Of a stretch of 64,000 nt of DNA, positions 63,536 through 64,000 are shown piece after piece. Below the pieces are notes generated by a model, which saw only the letters and a list, made by a program, of their open reading frames with translations, made no database searches and was not told where the DNA came from. This stretch comes from Gemmatimonadaceae bacterium. Its GTDB lineage: Bacteria; Gemmatimonadota; Gemmatimonadetes; Gemmatimonadales; Gemmatimonadaceae. The stretch is taken from NCBI GenBank assembly GCA_025358925.1, contig JANYHT010000062.1, positions 1 to 64,000 on the forward strand, read 5' to 3'. A program made the position numbers and the translations under genes. Position 1 is the stretch's first letter, and each line of letters begins with the position of its first letter.

Positions 63536-64000
63536 TGCGGAGCAGCCCTGCGTCCGCACTGCCTTTGATAAACGCCTCCGGCGCGTGTGCTGCGATAAGC
63601 GTTCCTGTTGCACCATAATGTCGACGCGATTCGGACGCCATGTACTCGTCAACCGGACGCCCGTCACTGCGCGCATCACGTAACGCTTGCACAATCTCGT
63701 CCCATGTACCGTCAAACGTACTCCCATCGCCCATGACGATCCGATGCGGCCCCTCACTCGCCAGGACATCGGCCGACACACGCGCCGCCTGCTGCTGATG
63801 AGCCAATCCACTGAGCAACGAGCCAAGCGTTTCAAGGTGCCCCTGCGCTTGCGACATTGCCGCGTGTTCCTGTTCGGCGAACGATTGCTCGACCTCCGCC
63901 AGCAGCTCGTCGATCGCGTCCAGCTCTCCCGTCAGCTCAACCAATCGCGCTTCCCACGGACGGAGCTCGGGATCTTCGTCCGTGAGCTTGTACACGGATT
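63525..64000 (-). CDS. Hypothetical protein with coiled coil, probably cut by window edge
   Basis: At least 156 residues, opening near the edge with GTG at 63995 ('YKLTDEDPELRPWEARLVEL'), but codons stay open to the last base, so the true start is probably outside. An N-terminal acidic coiled coil ('ELTGELDAIDELLAEVEQSF') is followed by 'ADVLASEGPHRIVMGDGSTF' and 'DGTWDEIVQALRDARSDGRP', then 'VDEYMASESRRHYGATGTLI'. Not recognised. Its stop overlaps the TTG start of the TPR gene, so the three genes at the right edge form one operon. Confidence 0.7.
   Translation of the reverse strand, partial: SVYKLTDEDPELRPWEARLVELTGELDAIDELLAEVEQSFAEQEHAAMSQAQGHLETLGSLLSGLAHQQQAARVSADVLASEGPHRIVMGDGSTFDGTWDEIVQALRDARSDGRPVDEYMASESRRHYGATGTLIAAHAPEAFIKGSADAGLLRIVR

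Overview
The window looks like a chromosomal segment from a moderately GC-rich, heterotrophic, aerobic Gram-negative bacterium, most probably a member of Gemmatimonadota. This is inferred from gene content: a SprA-like giant outer-membrane protein, an Oar-type TonB receptor, BTAD/AAA regulators, LptFG and MlaDE, Ccm system I, and a xanthorhodopsin-type rhodopsin gene next to crtY and blh. No rRNA or tRNA gene and no CRISPR array was found.

Left edge (1-2.4 kb): the end of an IS3-family transposase gene carrying its own in-frame stop, then a light-harvesting/retinal cassette in decay. Blh (beta-carotene dioxygenase) is cut off at the IS end, CrtY (lycopene cyclase) is frameshifted in an A5 run, and the rhodopsin lacks helices A and B. 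2.4-10.9 kb: a possible peptide maturation/export locus. It has a 52-residue peptide ending in an LExR-type motif, a strong hairpin terminator, then a GAF-GAF-TM-HlyD protein, a lipoprotein periplasmic adaptor and a PqqD-like/M50 protease/HlyD fusion, with a divergent SARP/BTAD-AAA regulator beside it. 11-13.3 kb: a scar in which two genes without 5' ends (a UvrD-like helicase and a GIY-YIG-type protein) meet head to head, followed by a gene-poor stretch.

13.3-18.3 kb: type IV pilus/competence operon (ComEA-like, PilB, PilT, PilC). 18.3-29.4 kb: a telomere-like heptamer array, the 2195-residue SprA homologue, and a divergent lptF-lptG-mlaE-mlaD operon for outer-membrane lipid transport. 29.8-34.7 kb: Oar-like TonB receptor and an amino-acid permease. 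34.7-38.7 kb: heme A operon (a small COX2-like membrane protein, CtaA/Cox15, CtaB) coupled to an ABC exporter. 38.7-42.7 kb: a lipoprotein, an M24 peptidase, a V4R-like protein and a DUF92 protein.

42.8-47.1 kb: a tightly coupled five-gene cluster (FAD oxidoreductase, flavin reductase, methyltransferase, SRPBCC/cyclase-like protein, ketosynthase) that looks like an orphan biosynthetic pathway. 47.1-52.8 kb: a leftward ccmA-ccmB-ccmC-ccmD-hemD-hemC-hemB-ppa operon joining cytochrome c maturation to tetrapyrrole synthesis. 52.9-64 kb: acetyl-CoA synthetase, a DsbA-like protein with a tiny coupled upstream gene, an alpha/beta hydrolase lacking its catalytic His, a CDP-alcohol phosphatidyltransferase, an unrecognised membrane protein, a two-domain M16 protease with a TPR protein, and a gene at the right edge that is probably cut off.

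Coordinates come from open frames and start-site reasoning; no database search was possible, so family names rest on motif recognition.
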